Of a stretch of DNA of 64,000 bases, positions 11,008 through 21,414 are shown piece after piece; within the stretch, counting starts at the first letter, position 1, and every line of letters starts with the position of its first letter. The stretch is from the NCBI GenBank assembly GCA_016648135.1, contig JADDOH010024905.1, forward strand, positions 1-64,000. The letters run 5' to 3'. The notes beneath the pieces are model-generated. The model searched no databases and was not told the origin of the DNA. It saw only the letters and a list, made by a program, of their open reading frames with translations. The DNA comes from Agrypnia vestita (lineage: Eukaryota > Arthropoda > Insecta > Trichoptera > Phryganeidae). The position numbers were made by a program, and so were the translations under genes.

Positions 11008-11365
11008 CTAGAATAGTTTACTGCCATACGAAGACTTCCAAAGCGAGCCAGTTGTGCAGTATAAGTGCGAAACGTCCGTACACAAAAGAGCCAATGCAAA
11101 ACTCGCCTTTGGATCCTCCGATTTGTCAGAAAACTCGGTACTCCTCTGCGATGGACTGTATGAAGATGCGGTGCCGTCTCCACCATGAAGATATTCAATC
11201 TCACGAATAATTATATGAGAAGTTCGGCTCTGGTCGGTCGGCGCATCGGAGGTATACAACAAGTTGAGAGTTTGCCTATCCCTCCCATGCACAGGCGTTC
11301 GAATACATATTATAAAAATATATATGGATACTGGCGCGACCAGTACCGTCATTTTTGTTGGGTAA
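11008..11365 (+). other. Coding-like island, unrecognised
   Basis: This block is richer in G+C than its surroundings. The plus strand has an open run of about 55 codons (11012-11187) including EDFQSEPVVQYKCETSVHKR. A further frame ends with MDTGATSTVIFVG at 11324-11362, reminiscent of the DTGA active-site turn of retropepsins. The residue before the motif does not fit the retropepsin pattern well, and stops separate the frames. It may be a decayed retroelement gag/protease piece or an unrelated old exon. Confidence 0.25.
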
Positions 11366-12408
11366 CATCTAGCATGTAATATACCTATTATACGGGCACT
11401 TCTTATTTTTAATGCTTACATAGAAGCATGACTTTCACACACGAATATTTTTGGAATGAAAATCGAAATTAAGTATTTTTCTGACAGAATATTATCATCA
11501 TTTTTTTTTACATATTTAAAGTTAATACAGTTGACTTGCTTTATAAGAAATATTCGATATTACAAATATTTAAAAAAAAAGAAAACTAATAATTTAAAAA
11601 TGTGTCACTCAAGCAGATATGAAAATAATATAAAAAATCCAAAATTTACTACCACGTATTTTCAAACTTTTTTTATAGAGGTATTTTTATAGGTGTATCT
11701 ACTCAACTTTATTAACTTACCCTCAGAATTAAAAACTATTGATACAAAATAAAAATACATGTACAAGTTAAAGTCCCATTTTAAGAATATGCAATTAATA
11801 TTGCCAAATATTTTATGTACCTATAATTATCAATGTCCGTTAACATAGATTACACTACCAATATCTTACACTACTTACCTACTTAAAAAATTTAACATAG
11901 GAATTCTTTTGTAATCCTTTTTTTTTGTTTTATTGATGTAAATTTATCCTTTGTAAGTGATTATCCTCACCATACACATAAACCTTGATTCTTTTTGGCG
12001 AGGTCACCCTAGCGATATTGCTACTACCGCCTTTCCGTGGACATCAAAAATATCAAAGACGCGAACCAATTCATTTTCCGAGATGTTTCACGTGAACGGC
12101 TAGTAATATAGTAACATCAATATATTATGATGATAAATGTACTCATTGCACGCCCCTGTTATATACTGTACAAACAGTACGAAGCATAATATATCCATAC
12201 CAAAGAGAGACCTTTCGGCGGGTTGGTTGTGAGGAAAGAAGAGAATTCCCACCCGACTGGAAGAATTCTTTCATTTTCTATGTGTGTGACCGCGATGTGA
12301 TAGTGTGAATGAATATCGATTATCAAACAACTTATTTATATGATAATTATTGAAAGTAACAGCTGTATCATTTATATTTCCTTAAATTGATATATAGAGC
12401 TGTTTTTA
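11366..12408. other. Unannotated AT-rich stretch
   Basis: No gene recognised. The sequence ending TGCACGCCCCTG near 12161 resembles the right end of the hAT-like element at 52719..53107, so an element end may lie there; its left partner was not found. Confidence 0.3.
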
Positions 12409-12706
12409 TACCCTTTATATTAACTCGTGGCGTCTGCTTGCTTGCTTGCCGGCTTGCCGTCGAAAAAACTTTGGTTCGATTTTTAACCCTTTTCCCGTGA
12501 TCCAATCGAGCTGAACTCGTGGCGACGATCAAGAAGATCTATCAAATTTTCGTTAAAAAAATTAATAATTATAGTATAATTTTGGATTTTTCAAATTTTT
12601 AATGTTTTTTTCACACAAGTTATATGGATATTTCAACGCATATGGTAGACGCGAAACCCTAAAATGAGAAAGGGAGTACTGTAAAAACTTGGTTTTTATG
12701 GGTTAC
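12409..12706 (+). repeat. Dispersed repeat family A, copy A3
   Basis: It starts TACCCTTTATATTAACTCGT and ends GGGAGTACTG plus TTTTTATGGGTTAC. It lacks the GCAAGCAGA block through a short internal deletion. It is directly followed by copy A4 in the same orientation after six T residues. Confidence 0.8.
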
Positions 12707-12712
12707 TTTTTT

Positions 12713-13219
12713 TACTCCCTTTATATTAACTCGTGGCATCTGCTTGCTTGCTTGCCGGCTTGCCGTCGATAAAACTTTGGATCGATTTTTGACCCTTTTC
12801 CCGAGATCTAATCGAGCTGAAACTTTGCAAGCAGACTCGTGGCGACGATCAAGAAGATCTTTCAAATTTTCGTTAAAAAAAATAAATTATAGTATAATTT
12901 TGCATTTTTCAAATTTTTAATAGTTTTTTCAAATTGGAATCATTACAAAAGTTTGATTACTAGCAACGCCAACGGCGCCGGCGCCCGATAACGTCGCGGA
13001 ATATTTTCAAAATTTGAATTACTCCGTCCTTCTACATAATAGGTACTTCACTACACAAAGCATGAAGTGTCTTATCAAAGCTCAAAACATCTGACATTTT
13101 AGAAATATATTAAATTACTGTAAGTTTACTGTTATGTTATATGTTTTAATTCGTCTTTAATTGTTTTTATATTTTACAAAGAAAGAGAGTATAATAAAAA
13201 CTTGGTTTTTATGGGTTAC
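12713..13219 (+). repeat. Dispersed repeat family A, long copy A4
   Basis: It begins TACTCCCTTTATATTAACTC and ends GAGAGTATAATAAAAACTTG plus TTTTTATGGGTTAC. It is about 200 bp longer than the short form because of a middle section with GATAACGTCGCGGAATATTT and TACATAATAGGTACTTCACT. The same middle occurs in copy A6 at 20664, so the family has short and long forms. Confidence 0.8.
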
Positions 13220-13915
13220 TTTTTTAAATAGTTTTCATATAAATAAATACAAGTTGTTGAATGTGTAATAATTTTATTGATAATGACCTCATAAGGCGAA
13301 ACGCGTGTCACAAAAATTAAGCAAGTAAAATGAAAAAACAAATGTTTTCTTATTTTCGTATGTATAGAACATAGGTACATAGTTAATATTAAAAAAATCA
13401 TTTTAGATTCAATATATATCATTGTGTTTTCTTGTAATTTGCATGAAACTTAATTGTGCTTGCTGCTATCTTAGTTCAAACGTGATTACAGTGACCTCTT
13501 TAGACGATGATGATGGTCTCTGTTAGAGATGACTATCTAGCATCCAACACGCACAAGGAATGTCGAAATAATTAGTAGTGTCATTATAAATCGAAGCTAG
13601 TATTGCAATTTTTGTAAACAGGTTCTATCTAGCGGTAGGTAATCAGAATTACGTTCGCTACACCATCGCACTGCAGCCTATTATGATGATTGTCTCAAAC
13701 AGGTTTGGAATTTTGAACCTATGCTGAACTTGTAGTTTTGAGGTTATGGATTATTTGCAATGTTTTGTAATAGTTACGTGTGTACATTCGATATTCTATC
13801 TCGGAACGTAATGAACTTGTCTACGTGTGAGCACGTTCTCAGACTTAGACCAAAGGTTGGCAAATTGCGGCTTTGCGGCTGCGGGCGTGTGACCGTTTGA
13901 AAGTGTTGAGTCTTA
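13220..13915. other. Unannotated stretch
   Basis: No gene or shared repeat was recognised. Small open frames have no recognisable product. Confidence 0.3.
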
Positions 13916-14639
13916 AGGTACAGATACACATACTTATTTAGTGGCATGCTAATGAGCATGTCACTAATAAGCATGCCCTAACAACTATACACACTTGCTC
14001 ATTACTGGCATGCTCATAAATAAGCATGCCCAAAGTTAACAATCAAACACACATGCTTATTAGTGGCATGCTCTTGTCATAGAATAGAGACGCTCTTGTT
14101 CAAAATGGCAAACTGAAATAGAAAATTCAAGTGAACCAATAAATCAAAAAAGTTCCCGAGTTTACAACTGCACATTTTTGATTTTGGTTTTTATAATTTT
14201 TATTGTAAGATTTGAATCATTCATGCCTATTAATAAAGTTTCACAAACATTATTTCTCACTTTATTATTTTTATACAGCGGTGACCGAGTATTCCACAGA
14301 CATTCGTGATAACTATAATAAGTCACGAAAAGTAATGTTTTACCATCTCCCCAACGAGCCATATTTGTTTCATCTGTCGCGGACTGAGAAGATCGCATTG
14401 ATAATACTAGCCACGAAGCCCGCGAATGACATAAGCATGCTCATAATAAGCAAGCCTGTTCACACATGCTCTAAAGATACCCCTTCTCTATGGTGAATGA
14501 CAGTGGCATGCTTATAAATCAACCGGCGGTTGATTTTTGAGCAATGTGCGTACACACATGCCACTAATAAGCAAGGCCTAAAGAAGGTCGAAACTGCGCA
14601 TGCTCACGTGCCACTAAATAAGCATGTGTATTTGTAACT
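13916..14639. mobile_element. PIF/Harbinger-type non-autonomous DNA transposon
   Basis: The 31-bp ends AGGTACAGATACACATACTT... and, on the complement, AGTTACAAATACACATGCTT... match at 28 of 31 positions. They are flanked on both sides by TTA (13913-13915 and 14640-14642), the 3-bp target duplication typical of PIF/Harbinger. The next 150 bp at each end carry repeated GCATGC/ATAAGCATGCC motifs in both orientations. The interior holds a truncated minus-strand MADF-like frame. A DDE transposase is absent, so movement would need one supplied in trans. The superfamily call rests on the target site and the MADF remnant. Confidence 0.75.
14162..14398 (-). pseudogene. MADF-domain fragment (Harbinger accessory protein remnant)
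   Basis: The 78-codon frame contains LLFVTYYSYHECLWNTRSPL and YKNNKVRNNVCETLLIGM, then SNLTIKIIKTKIKN. This follows the MADF pattern: an aromatic helix, a conserved 'LW' pair, 'Y.NK..R', then the 'KI..LR' helix. MADF/Myb-like proteins are encoded by autonomous PIF/Harbinger elements and help transposase import and DNA binding (family knowledge). It stops right after KNVQL, where the domain would normally continue, and no DNA-binding partner region remains. It is probably a relic carried by the non-autonomous element. Confidence 0.6.
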
Positions 14640-14859
14640 TTATTCATTTTAATTGGCCGTCACGCCGTCGATCTTCAAGGGTAGGATAGAGGATTAGAAC
14701 GCAACACTCTTCTGTCCTGTACTCCACTTTTACCTCATCCACTTTTATACATCTTCTCTTGCACGCCTTTAACTTATTAAAGCTTTTAACTTGCCTTTTA
14801 AGAATCAGTAGGTATATTGAAGCTTGCACAGGAATATATGTTTTGAAAAATAAGCAAAA

Positions 14860-15178
14860 AAATATTAAATTTTCAAAGCAAGAAAACACCTTGTGGCTTG
14901 ACATTATATGACATGTCTCTGAAAGGGGTTTTCCGAAGCAGGATTCTCCTACACCTTTGATATAAATGAATTTATATACGTTTGATATTTTGTTGTTTGT
15001 ATATTTTCCCACTTACGATTACAATACGAATTAAACATATGTTTGTAATGTAAATGTTATATAAAAAAAAAAATTAATTGAGTTAAATTGAATTGAATTA
15101 AACTTTAAAAATAAAAAATTAAATATTTAGTTTTAAACCACTTATTAGTATATATTCGTCAACTAGTTTCAGCTGAAT
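14860..15178 (+). repeat. Family K repeat, plus-oriented copy
   Basis: It shares two blocks with the sequence around the first mariner: AAAGCAAGAAAACACCTTGT (14875 on), and TTAAATATTTAGTTTTAAAC followed by CACTTATTAGTATATATTCG. In the mariner region these occur at 24575-24810 (minus) and 23160-23270 (plus). It is AT-rich and non-coding; superfamily unknown. Confidence 0.5.
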
Positions 15179-15749
15179 GATATAAATGATTAAAATCGAG
15201 ACATACGACAAAGCTTGCGTACCTATTCAACTTTTTATAGATAATAAATACCTCATACTGTATCTATTCGAATTTAAGTAAATCTGTATATTGAACAAAT
15301 TTAATTTAATGCATATTCAACTGAAATAATGTACTCTCTTACAGAATCCAATTTTGTACATTTTGTATGTTCAATACTACATTATATCCACCCTCACAAA
15401 TAAACACAGTATTTTAATTTGGTCTGAGATAAAAGCAGGTCAAGGATCCAGACGGAGGTGAAATTCTTCCCATAAGGAGTAAGCAAGGAAAAACATCTAA
15501 TAAAATAAATTGCGCGAATAAATTGTCCCTTTTATTCAAGATCGAAAAGCCTTAACAACTGGTCAGGTCATGTTTATAAAAATCTGTTGATAATTTTTGA
15601 AGTAGATTCATTCAGAGGAAAATATTATTCTTCTTCTTCCTAGTCCATTAGTCCCATTTACTTGGGGTCGACCTTCCTTATAATCTGCTTTCCCTATTGA
15701 GCACGGTTTTGTGCTATGTTTCATGAGTTGATCTCCTTTTAGGTCTTTT
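15179..15749. other. Unannotated AT-rich stretch
   Basis: No gene or shared repeat recognised. Confidence 0.3.
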
Positions 15750-16043
15750 TCCTGCCGTATGCGAATAGGACACTGTTGCATGAATAGCCATCTTTTTAAA
15801 ATCCACATTCGGGACTCTCCTATATGTGAATGCCGGATAGAAGACGAACATTTAGTTCACATACTTTTTGGATGCCCCATCAATGACTGTTACTCAAATT
15901 TTATTCAAGGTCTTTCTTACAATATTCTATTCCCCATCAACATCCCAACCCTCTTATCTTCCAATGATCAAATCGCTTTAAAATTCACATTGCCATCGCC
16001 AACGAAGAAACACACTTGTTTTAGTGGCAAGAACACCCCATAG
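15750..16043 (+). pseudogene. LINE ORF2 C-terminal fragment with Cys/His motif
   Basis: The open frame reads RMRIGHCCMNSHLFKIHIRD followed by SPICECRIEDEHLVHILFGCP. The 'R.GH....HL..I...DSP.C.C' run and the C-x-C-x8-H-x4-C arrangement are characteristic of the end of ORF2 in several insect LINE groups (R1/Jockey-like; family knowledge). Upstream reverse transcriptase is absent, so only the last segment was retained, as with 5'-truncated insertions. The frame after residue 60 has no further recognisable motif. Confidence 0.7.
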
Positions 16044-16077
16044 GGGTGAAACGCTAAGAAAGAAGAAGAAGAAGACT

Positions 16078-16370
16078 GTCATCAACCCAGTGGCGGGTGG
16101 TCGACCACGTTGCAGGTTTAGGGCTTCACCATACGTCTTTTGGGCGTCTCTGGACGTAACCATACCATCTTAGGCGTTCTGCCTTTAATTGGGGCGATTT
16201 TAAAGCTTCTCTTATGTATTCATTTGGAACTTTGTCTAGCAGTATGACACCCGCTGACCAGCGTAACATGCGGATTTCTGCTGTATGCAGTTTGTTAAAG
16301 GTTTGCTGGTCGCCCAGCAATATGACCCGCACAAAACGGCATTGAGCTCAGATATTATTTTATTTTGTTT
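16078..16370 (-). pseudogene. LINE reverse-transcriptase C-terminal fragment
   Basis: The minus strand gives AVLCGSYCWA in one frame and then, after a frameshift, KLHTAEIRMLRWSAGVILLD, KVPNEYIREAL and RLRWYGYVQRRPKDVW. These correspond to 'YGSECW ... LH.AEMRMLRW..G.T..D..RN..IR ... RLRWYGHV.RR' of insect LINE ORF2 proteins. The tail ALNLQRGRPPATG follows in a third frame. Two or more frameshifts make it a pseudogene. Confidence 0.85.
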
Positions 16371-16809
16371 TATTTTGGGAAACATATAGTATAATGTAAT
16401 AAAAAAATGATATGATATCAAAAAATATTCATTTAGCATGACCAGTGAAGTTTCCTCGAAGCTGGTAAAAAAAAACTAAGTAAAAAAATGATAAAGAATA
16501 TGTGATAAAAGTTTAAATTATGATAGATAATCATTTCAAAGATTTAAATTATGACAATGCATAAAATGGGAAGGGTGGGAAGAGGGAGGGATTCAATTGA
16601 AGAAGTATTAAATTTATTTCAATAACCATAAATGAGATTACGGAGTTTCGTTTTAAATAATTTGATTGAAATAATTTGATACGTTTTAAATAATCTAAGT
16701 ATGTACCTATATGCTATGTGGCTGATAAACTTTCAAAAGATAATATCCCTTCACATCTACAAAAATTCAAAATAATTCTTAAAGATACAGCTAGTAGTAT
16801 CTCCATTTT
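16371..16809. other. Unannotated AT-rich stretch
   Basis: No gene or shared repeat recognised; includes a purine-rich GGGAAGGGTGGGAAGAGGGA run near 16568. Confidence 0.3.
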
Positions 16810-17025
16810 TACTCTCTTTCTTTTAACTCGTAGCGTCTGCTTGCTTGTCAGTCGAAAAAACTTTGGATCGATTTTTAACTCATTTCCCGTGATCCAATCA
16901 AGTTGAAAATTTGCAAGCAGACTCGCGGAGACGACTCAAGCCCAGCACGTGGGTTAAGCGCCAAACTTGTTTCAACTAGTAAATGAGAAAGGGAGTATAA
17001 TAAAAACTTGATTTTTGTGGGTTAG
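16810..17025 (+). repeat. Dispersed repeat family A, copy A5
   Basis: It starts TACTCTCTTTCTTTTAACTC and ends GGGAGTATAATAAAAACTTG plus the GTGGGTTAG tail. The internal pair GTCTGCTTGC / GCAAGCAGAC is intact. The middle is short and contains GGTTAAGCGCCAAACTTG, a variant shared with copies A1 and A8. Confidence 0.75.
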
Positions 17026-17264
17026 TTTTTTATTTAATCAAAGTGTAAGTTGCATTTGTTCCATCAAAATATACTTGTATATACTTTTTAATATTTCTAT
17101 GGCACATTATTGTTTAAGTATTATTTTATGTGTATTATTTATATAAAATATAAATAACAAAAAAGTGGTCCATAGATATTAAATCATTAATTGATTTTCT
17201 CATGTTGCGTTTTTTGTTGCAGAAATTTGAAGCAGAATTTGTAGGGTTTTAATAATTTTTTTAA

Positions 17265-17438
17265 ATATAGATGTCAACACGCAATACGTGTCACACCAAT
17301 ATTCTAACTATTTTCAAATTAAGATAAACGCTTGTGCTATGAAAATAGGACTAACTTGCTGGTCTGGAGTGAGATTCGAACCCGCGACCTTTGGATCACG
17401 AGGCGAGAATCCTAACCACAATACCAACAAGCTACTCA
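17265..17438 (-). repeat. tRNA-related SINE, copy S1
   Basis: Read on the minus strand it begins GAGTAGCTTGTTGGTATTGT, continues to GTCGCGGGTTCGAATCTCAC (B box GGTTCGAATC), and ends with a conserved tail containing CACGCAATACGTGTCACACC in plus orientation. Three further copies are present (27618, 44735, 52809). The tRNA-like 5' half and missing cloverleaf mark it as a SINE and not a tRNA gene. Confidence 0.75.
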
Positions 17439-17749
17439 TTTTATTTGTGTCAAAGCGAATGAATTTTTAATATTAGATTTAAATTACTACTGTGACGTTT
17501 AATAAAAGATGAGTCAGGAATATTAATATAAAATGCAAGCTGTCGTTAATCATCTTAACTGTTGTCATCTCGCCCAAAGTGTAAGGAATATTTTCTATTT
17601 CTATTATTTTATTTAAGTTGTTTTGAAAAAAAAGGATTTTTCATATCCGACAGAAGTATCTGTAATGATAGAACAATATTTTACAAAAAATAAGTCAGGA
17701 ATATTAAGAACAAAAATTTAAACTTTGATATCGCTTTTCTCCATAACTA

Positions 17750-17940
17750 TTCATTTCATTTCATTTAATTTCATTAGCGAAACAATCGGCGTTTATTGGA
17801 CAAAAGACATTTAATTGCTTGATACATACACACATAATACATATAATTATATAGAACAAAATGTAGCAAGTTCTAAGCCACTACCTACCTCGCTAGATAT
17901 AAAGAAATACCTGTTCTGAGGTAGGTAGTTTTTTTTAATC
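17750..17940 (+). repeat. Family F repeat, copy 1
   Basis: It is shared with 20100..20290: TTCATTTCATT, then GGCGTTTATTGGACAA, GCTTGATACATACACA, and a terminal hairpin. The hairpin stem is CTACCTACCTC / GAGGTAGGTAG around TAGATATAAAGAAATACCTG. No coding potential. The stem survives better here than in copy 2. A similar small hairpin with AGATAAAAACCTGTTCTG as loop occurs near 25492-25531. Confidence 0.55.
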
Positions 17941-19071
17941 ATTTTACCACCTTAAAACGTTATCTAATATTATTTTGAAAGAAAGCGCATACACTAAAAA
18001 TTAAGATTAAAAAATATAAAAGTATTATGCGTGACGCTTGAAAAAATTATTATATAAATCTAATAATTATACACTTTCTTTGTTTATAATATAGAATTGA
18101 CACCATTATTTTATTAACAATTATTAACAATTAATTATTATTATTCCTTATTTTTTATCGGCACTAATATTGATTCATTAAATAACTACTTTACATAAAT
18201 AATAAATATTCTTGCACATATACTACTCGAAGAGCACTGTCTGCTTTATAAAGTAAATTACTAGTTTAGCAGGCAGGGCGTCAAATTAATGTAGTTTTTA
18301 CATGCTGACAAGACCTTCAGCAACAATGAAACATGCTTATATAATTTTGTAAACATTATAAAAAGTTGTAACCTATGAATGTGAATAAATAAATCTATCT
18401 AAAATCTATCTATAATTAATATTAGGTAATGGTTTTGTCAACATTTTTGACTCATAATGAAAACAGGAATCTACCTGTAAAGTACTGTGGACTAGCTCTG
18501 TTATACCCTGTATAATATAGCGAGAATCTTGCCAGAAACTCTGTGAATTGAATAAATAGCAGTTTTATTATACAAAGGCATTTGGTAATGACTTTGTTAT
18601 TAAAAAAAAATCTGATTTTTATCAATTTGTAAAGATAAAAAAAGTGAAACTTCCATACTGAAGGCACTATTCAAAATTCAGTCACGAGCTCTGGGGCGGT
18701 ACTTCTCATGACACGATCCCGATAAGGTCAGACCTTGGTGATTTTTTAACCTTTTATTGTGATATAGCATTTATTTGTTCCGTTGGTTGCCCACTTTAAC
18801 AATAGTTCCAAGATCATCGAATGGGCCAATTGGAGCAATGTGTCCCAATGTTGGGCGCCTTTCACTGGCTATTGCCTAACGCCCCGTACCACCGGCGATA
18901 CATATTATTATATTATGACGTTGACAAATTTAACCGGCTGCTGTAGGAAAATCACAGAATGCGGTAAGGTAGATAATTATATGTGAAAATAAATAATTTC
19001 AAAATGCTTACCGATCTTTTAAGTCGTCCCAATGTTGTCTCAATAATTTACAGAATCAGTGAAATATTAAA
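17941..19071. other. Mostly unannotated; includes family E end
   Basis: Bases 18440-18520 match the end of family E (TACTGTGGACTAGCTCTG, then TATACCCTGTATA). Bases 18670-18980 are more GC-balanced, with an open frame at 18783 that I do not recognise and a possible splice donor GCG|GTAAGG near 18960. The rest is AT-rich with no identifiable gene. Confidence 0.35.
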
Positions 19072-19287
19072 GATATTTAAAAAAATGAGGGTAAACACAA
19101 CACTGTTTTATTCCACTATATTTATTTTAAATTGTTAGAATGTTTTCGGGATTTTTCCCATTGTCAATATGTCTCCCATGTCCAATTGTCAATGAGTGAA
19201 ATCCCGAAAACGTTCTAATAATTCAAAATAAATATATTGTGGAATAAAACAGTGCTGTGTTTACCCTCATTTTTTAAAATATTAAAA
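19072..19287. mobile_element. MITE with ~80-bp inverted arms
   Basis: The left arm AAAAATGAGGGTAAACACAA, then CTGTTTTATTCCACTATA, pairs with the right arm GTGGAATAAAACAGTGCTGT, then GTTTACCCTCATTTTTTAAA. The arms also share GTTTTCGGGATTT. The element is about 215 bp. No coding capacity; superfamily not assignable. Confidence 0.75.
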
Positions 19288-19341
19288 ATGAATTTCCACA
19301 ATGTTACAAACAAAAACTTGAACATTTAAATATTAAAGTAT

Positions 19342-19958
19342 TGTCACGTGTCGTGGCTGCTGGTGGAATTAATGAAAACGCTGGGATTTAATACAGGATT
19401 TATTGATTACTAAATAATTAATTATTCAAACGTACAAGGTCACTTATCACTATTAAATGTAATGCTATTCCTTAAATTAAACTGTTTCGCAAATTTGTCA
19501 CTCGTAAATAGACACTTTATATTCGCTTTAACACTTTATTCACTGTTCACTAGAATATTCCATCAATTTCCGCACTTATTAATTTTGCGTCGGTTTATCT
19601 CGCTACGTAAGAACTTTCTAGAATCACTGTCGAATTATCGCTTGCTTGGCACCACTGGCTTCTCGCAACTCGCCGCTACCGCAGCTCGCGGCTGCCTTCT
19701 CTTCTATTATCGCTGTCAACGCGCACGGAAAACAACTCTGACCCTTCTTTACTCCCGCGTGCCATATTTGTATTCGCTAATGCTCTGATATCGAAATTCC
19801 GAGACGTTTCCCGCGTTTTCGCGTTTTCCAGACTTTTGGAGATGTTTCTCGTAAGCCGTAGATTACGCTAGGCCGTTCTGGAATCTTCGTTAGTATTGTG
19901 GTCATTTCAAATAAATGTCACTTGACATGAGTGCGTGATTCTTTTTAGCCTCGTTACA
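19342..19958 (-). mobile_element. Solo LTR (gypsy-like), copy L1
   Basis: A 617-bp block begins TGTCACG and ends CGTTACA on the plus strand. It is flanked by the 4-bp direct repeat GTAT (19338-19341 and 19959-19962), the usual target-site length for Gypsy/Ty3 elements (5 bp is typical of Copia). Related blocks at 53982 and 55169 lie in the opposite orientation, and their TATA-like boxes set the transcription sense, so this copy is minus. No internal region, gag or pol is adjacent, so it is a solo LTR left by recombination between two LTRs. Confidence 0.75.
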
Positions 19959-20099
19959 GTATTAAAAAATCTTAATGCAACACTATACTATTATTTATAT
20001 ACCAGCTATTTGCAAAAAATCACAAAACGAGTTAAATATGAGGTAACGTTTTATATGAAATTGTGAACTATTTGACATAAAGAGGCACTATATATGTGA

Positions 20100-20290
20100 C
20101 ATTATTTTCATTTTTTCATTTCATTGCCGATATATCGACGTTTGTTGGACAATAATAAATAATAATGATTGCTTGATACATACACATAACAAAATAAATA
20201 TGGACAATGTCACAAGCCTCTCCACCATTTCCTACTTCGATAGATATATAGAAATACCTTTTCTGAATTAGGTAGGTTTTTTTTTACATT
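20100..20290 (+). repeat. Family F repeat, copy 2
   Basis: It matches copy 1 at 17750 over CATTTCATTGCCGATA, GACGTTTGTTGGACAA, GCTTGATACATACACA and the terminal AGATATATAGAAATACCTTT block. The terminal stem is decayed here. Confidence 0.5.
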
Positions 20291-20547
20291 TTATCCCATT
20301 ATATCGACATCTAATATTTTGAATGATTTGAATTTTGAAAGGGAGTACGTACTACCGTTAAAATCAAGAGCAAAAAATATTTAAAAATGTATAAGTATCT
20401 TGCGAGATTCAGGAAAAAATTGATGTAAATGCAAACGATAACTTTACATTTCTTATCAAAACTTATAGATCCCTAAAGAAGTGGCAAGCTAAAAAAAGTA
20501 AAAGAAAAAATTGGAATTCAAAGAAGAAACATAACATACATGTATAA

Positions 20548-20663
20548 TATACAGGGTGTAACACAGCTAGTCCACAATACTTTACAAAGTAGATTCCTGC
20601 CTTGATTATGAGTCTAAAATATTCAAGCAACCATGACCTATATCAATCGCTATGGAGATATTT
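20548..20663 (+). repeat. Family E element, 5' part truncated by family A
   Basis: It begins ATACAGGGTGTAACACAGCT, with CAATACTTTACAAAGTAG and TCAAGCAACCATGACCTA, matching the complete copy at 47145. The match stops where copy A6 begins at about 20664, so A6 inserted into or replaced the distal part. Confidence 0.55.
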
Positions 20664-21174
20664 CCCTTTATATTAACTCGAAAAAACTTTGGATCAATTT
20701 TTGACCCTTTTTCTGTGATCCAACCGAGCTGAAACTTTGCAAGCAGACTCGTGGCGACGATCAAGAAGATCTCAAATTTTCGTTAAAAAATAAAAATAAT
20801 TATATAATAGTATAATTTTGGATTTTTCAAATTTTTAATAGTTTTTTCAAATTGGAATCATTACAAAAGTTTTATTTCTAGCAACGGCGGCCCGATAACG
20901 TCGCGGAATATTTTCTAAATTTGAATTACTCCGTCCGTTTACATAATAGGTACTTTACTACGAATTTCGAAAATCTAAATTGACTGACAAATGTTTTTTG
21001 AATTTAATCTTCAAAGCGTGAAGTGTCTTATCAAAGCTCAAAACATCTGACATTTTAGAAATATATTAAGTTACTGTAAGTTTAGTATTATGTAATATGT
21101 TTTAATTCGTCTTTAATTTTTGTTATATTTTACAAAGAAAGGGAGTATAATAAAATACTTGGTTTTTATGGGTT
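20664..21174 (+). repeat. Dispersed repeat family A, long copy A6
   Basis: It runs from CCCTTTATATTAACTCG to GGGAGTATAATAAAATACTT plus TTTTTATGGGTTAT. It carries the long-form middle shared with A4, including GATAACGTCGCGGAATATTT and CATAATAGGTACTTTACTAC. The GTCTGCTTGC block near the start is deleted. Confidence 0.8.
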
Positions 21175-21414
21175 ATTTTTTTTCAATATTCCAGACGTAT
21201 TTTTTGTTTTCTAATTTCTCAACCATAAATATGTGTATTTCTGTAACATTTTGTTATCCCGATTTTAATTAAATGATTTTGATTTTGCGATGAACTTTAG
21301 TATCACACTAGGACATCCATCAGTATCATCATGGTACCTACTGTCGTAAACACTGCTCTGATAGTGATAGATGTTTTCAACATTGAAAAGTAGGTTTTAA
21401 GGAATCCACAAAGA

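Noticed and set aside
12140..12161. Complete second hAT-like element
   Set aside because: Only a right-end-like sequence (TGCACGCCCCTG) is visible; no left end or 8-bp duplication was found.
17265..17438. tRNA gene on the minus strand
   Set aside because: There is a good B box, but no proper cloverleaf, and the sequence is repeated with a common tail in four places, so it is a SINE.
17888..17930. let-7-like microRNA hairpin (GAGGTAGGTAG)
   Set aside because: The let-7 sequence continues differently, the stem is only 11 bp, and the hairpin belongs to repeat family F.
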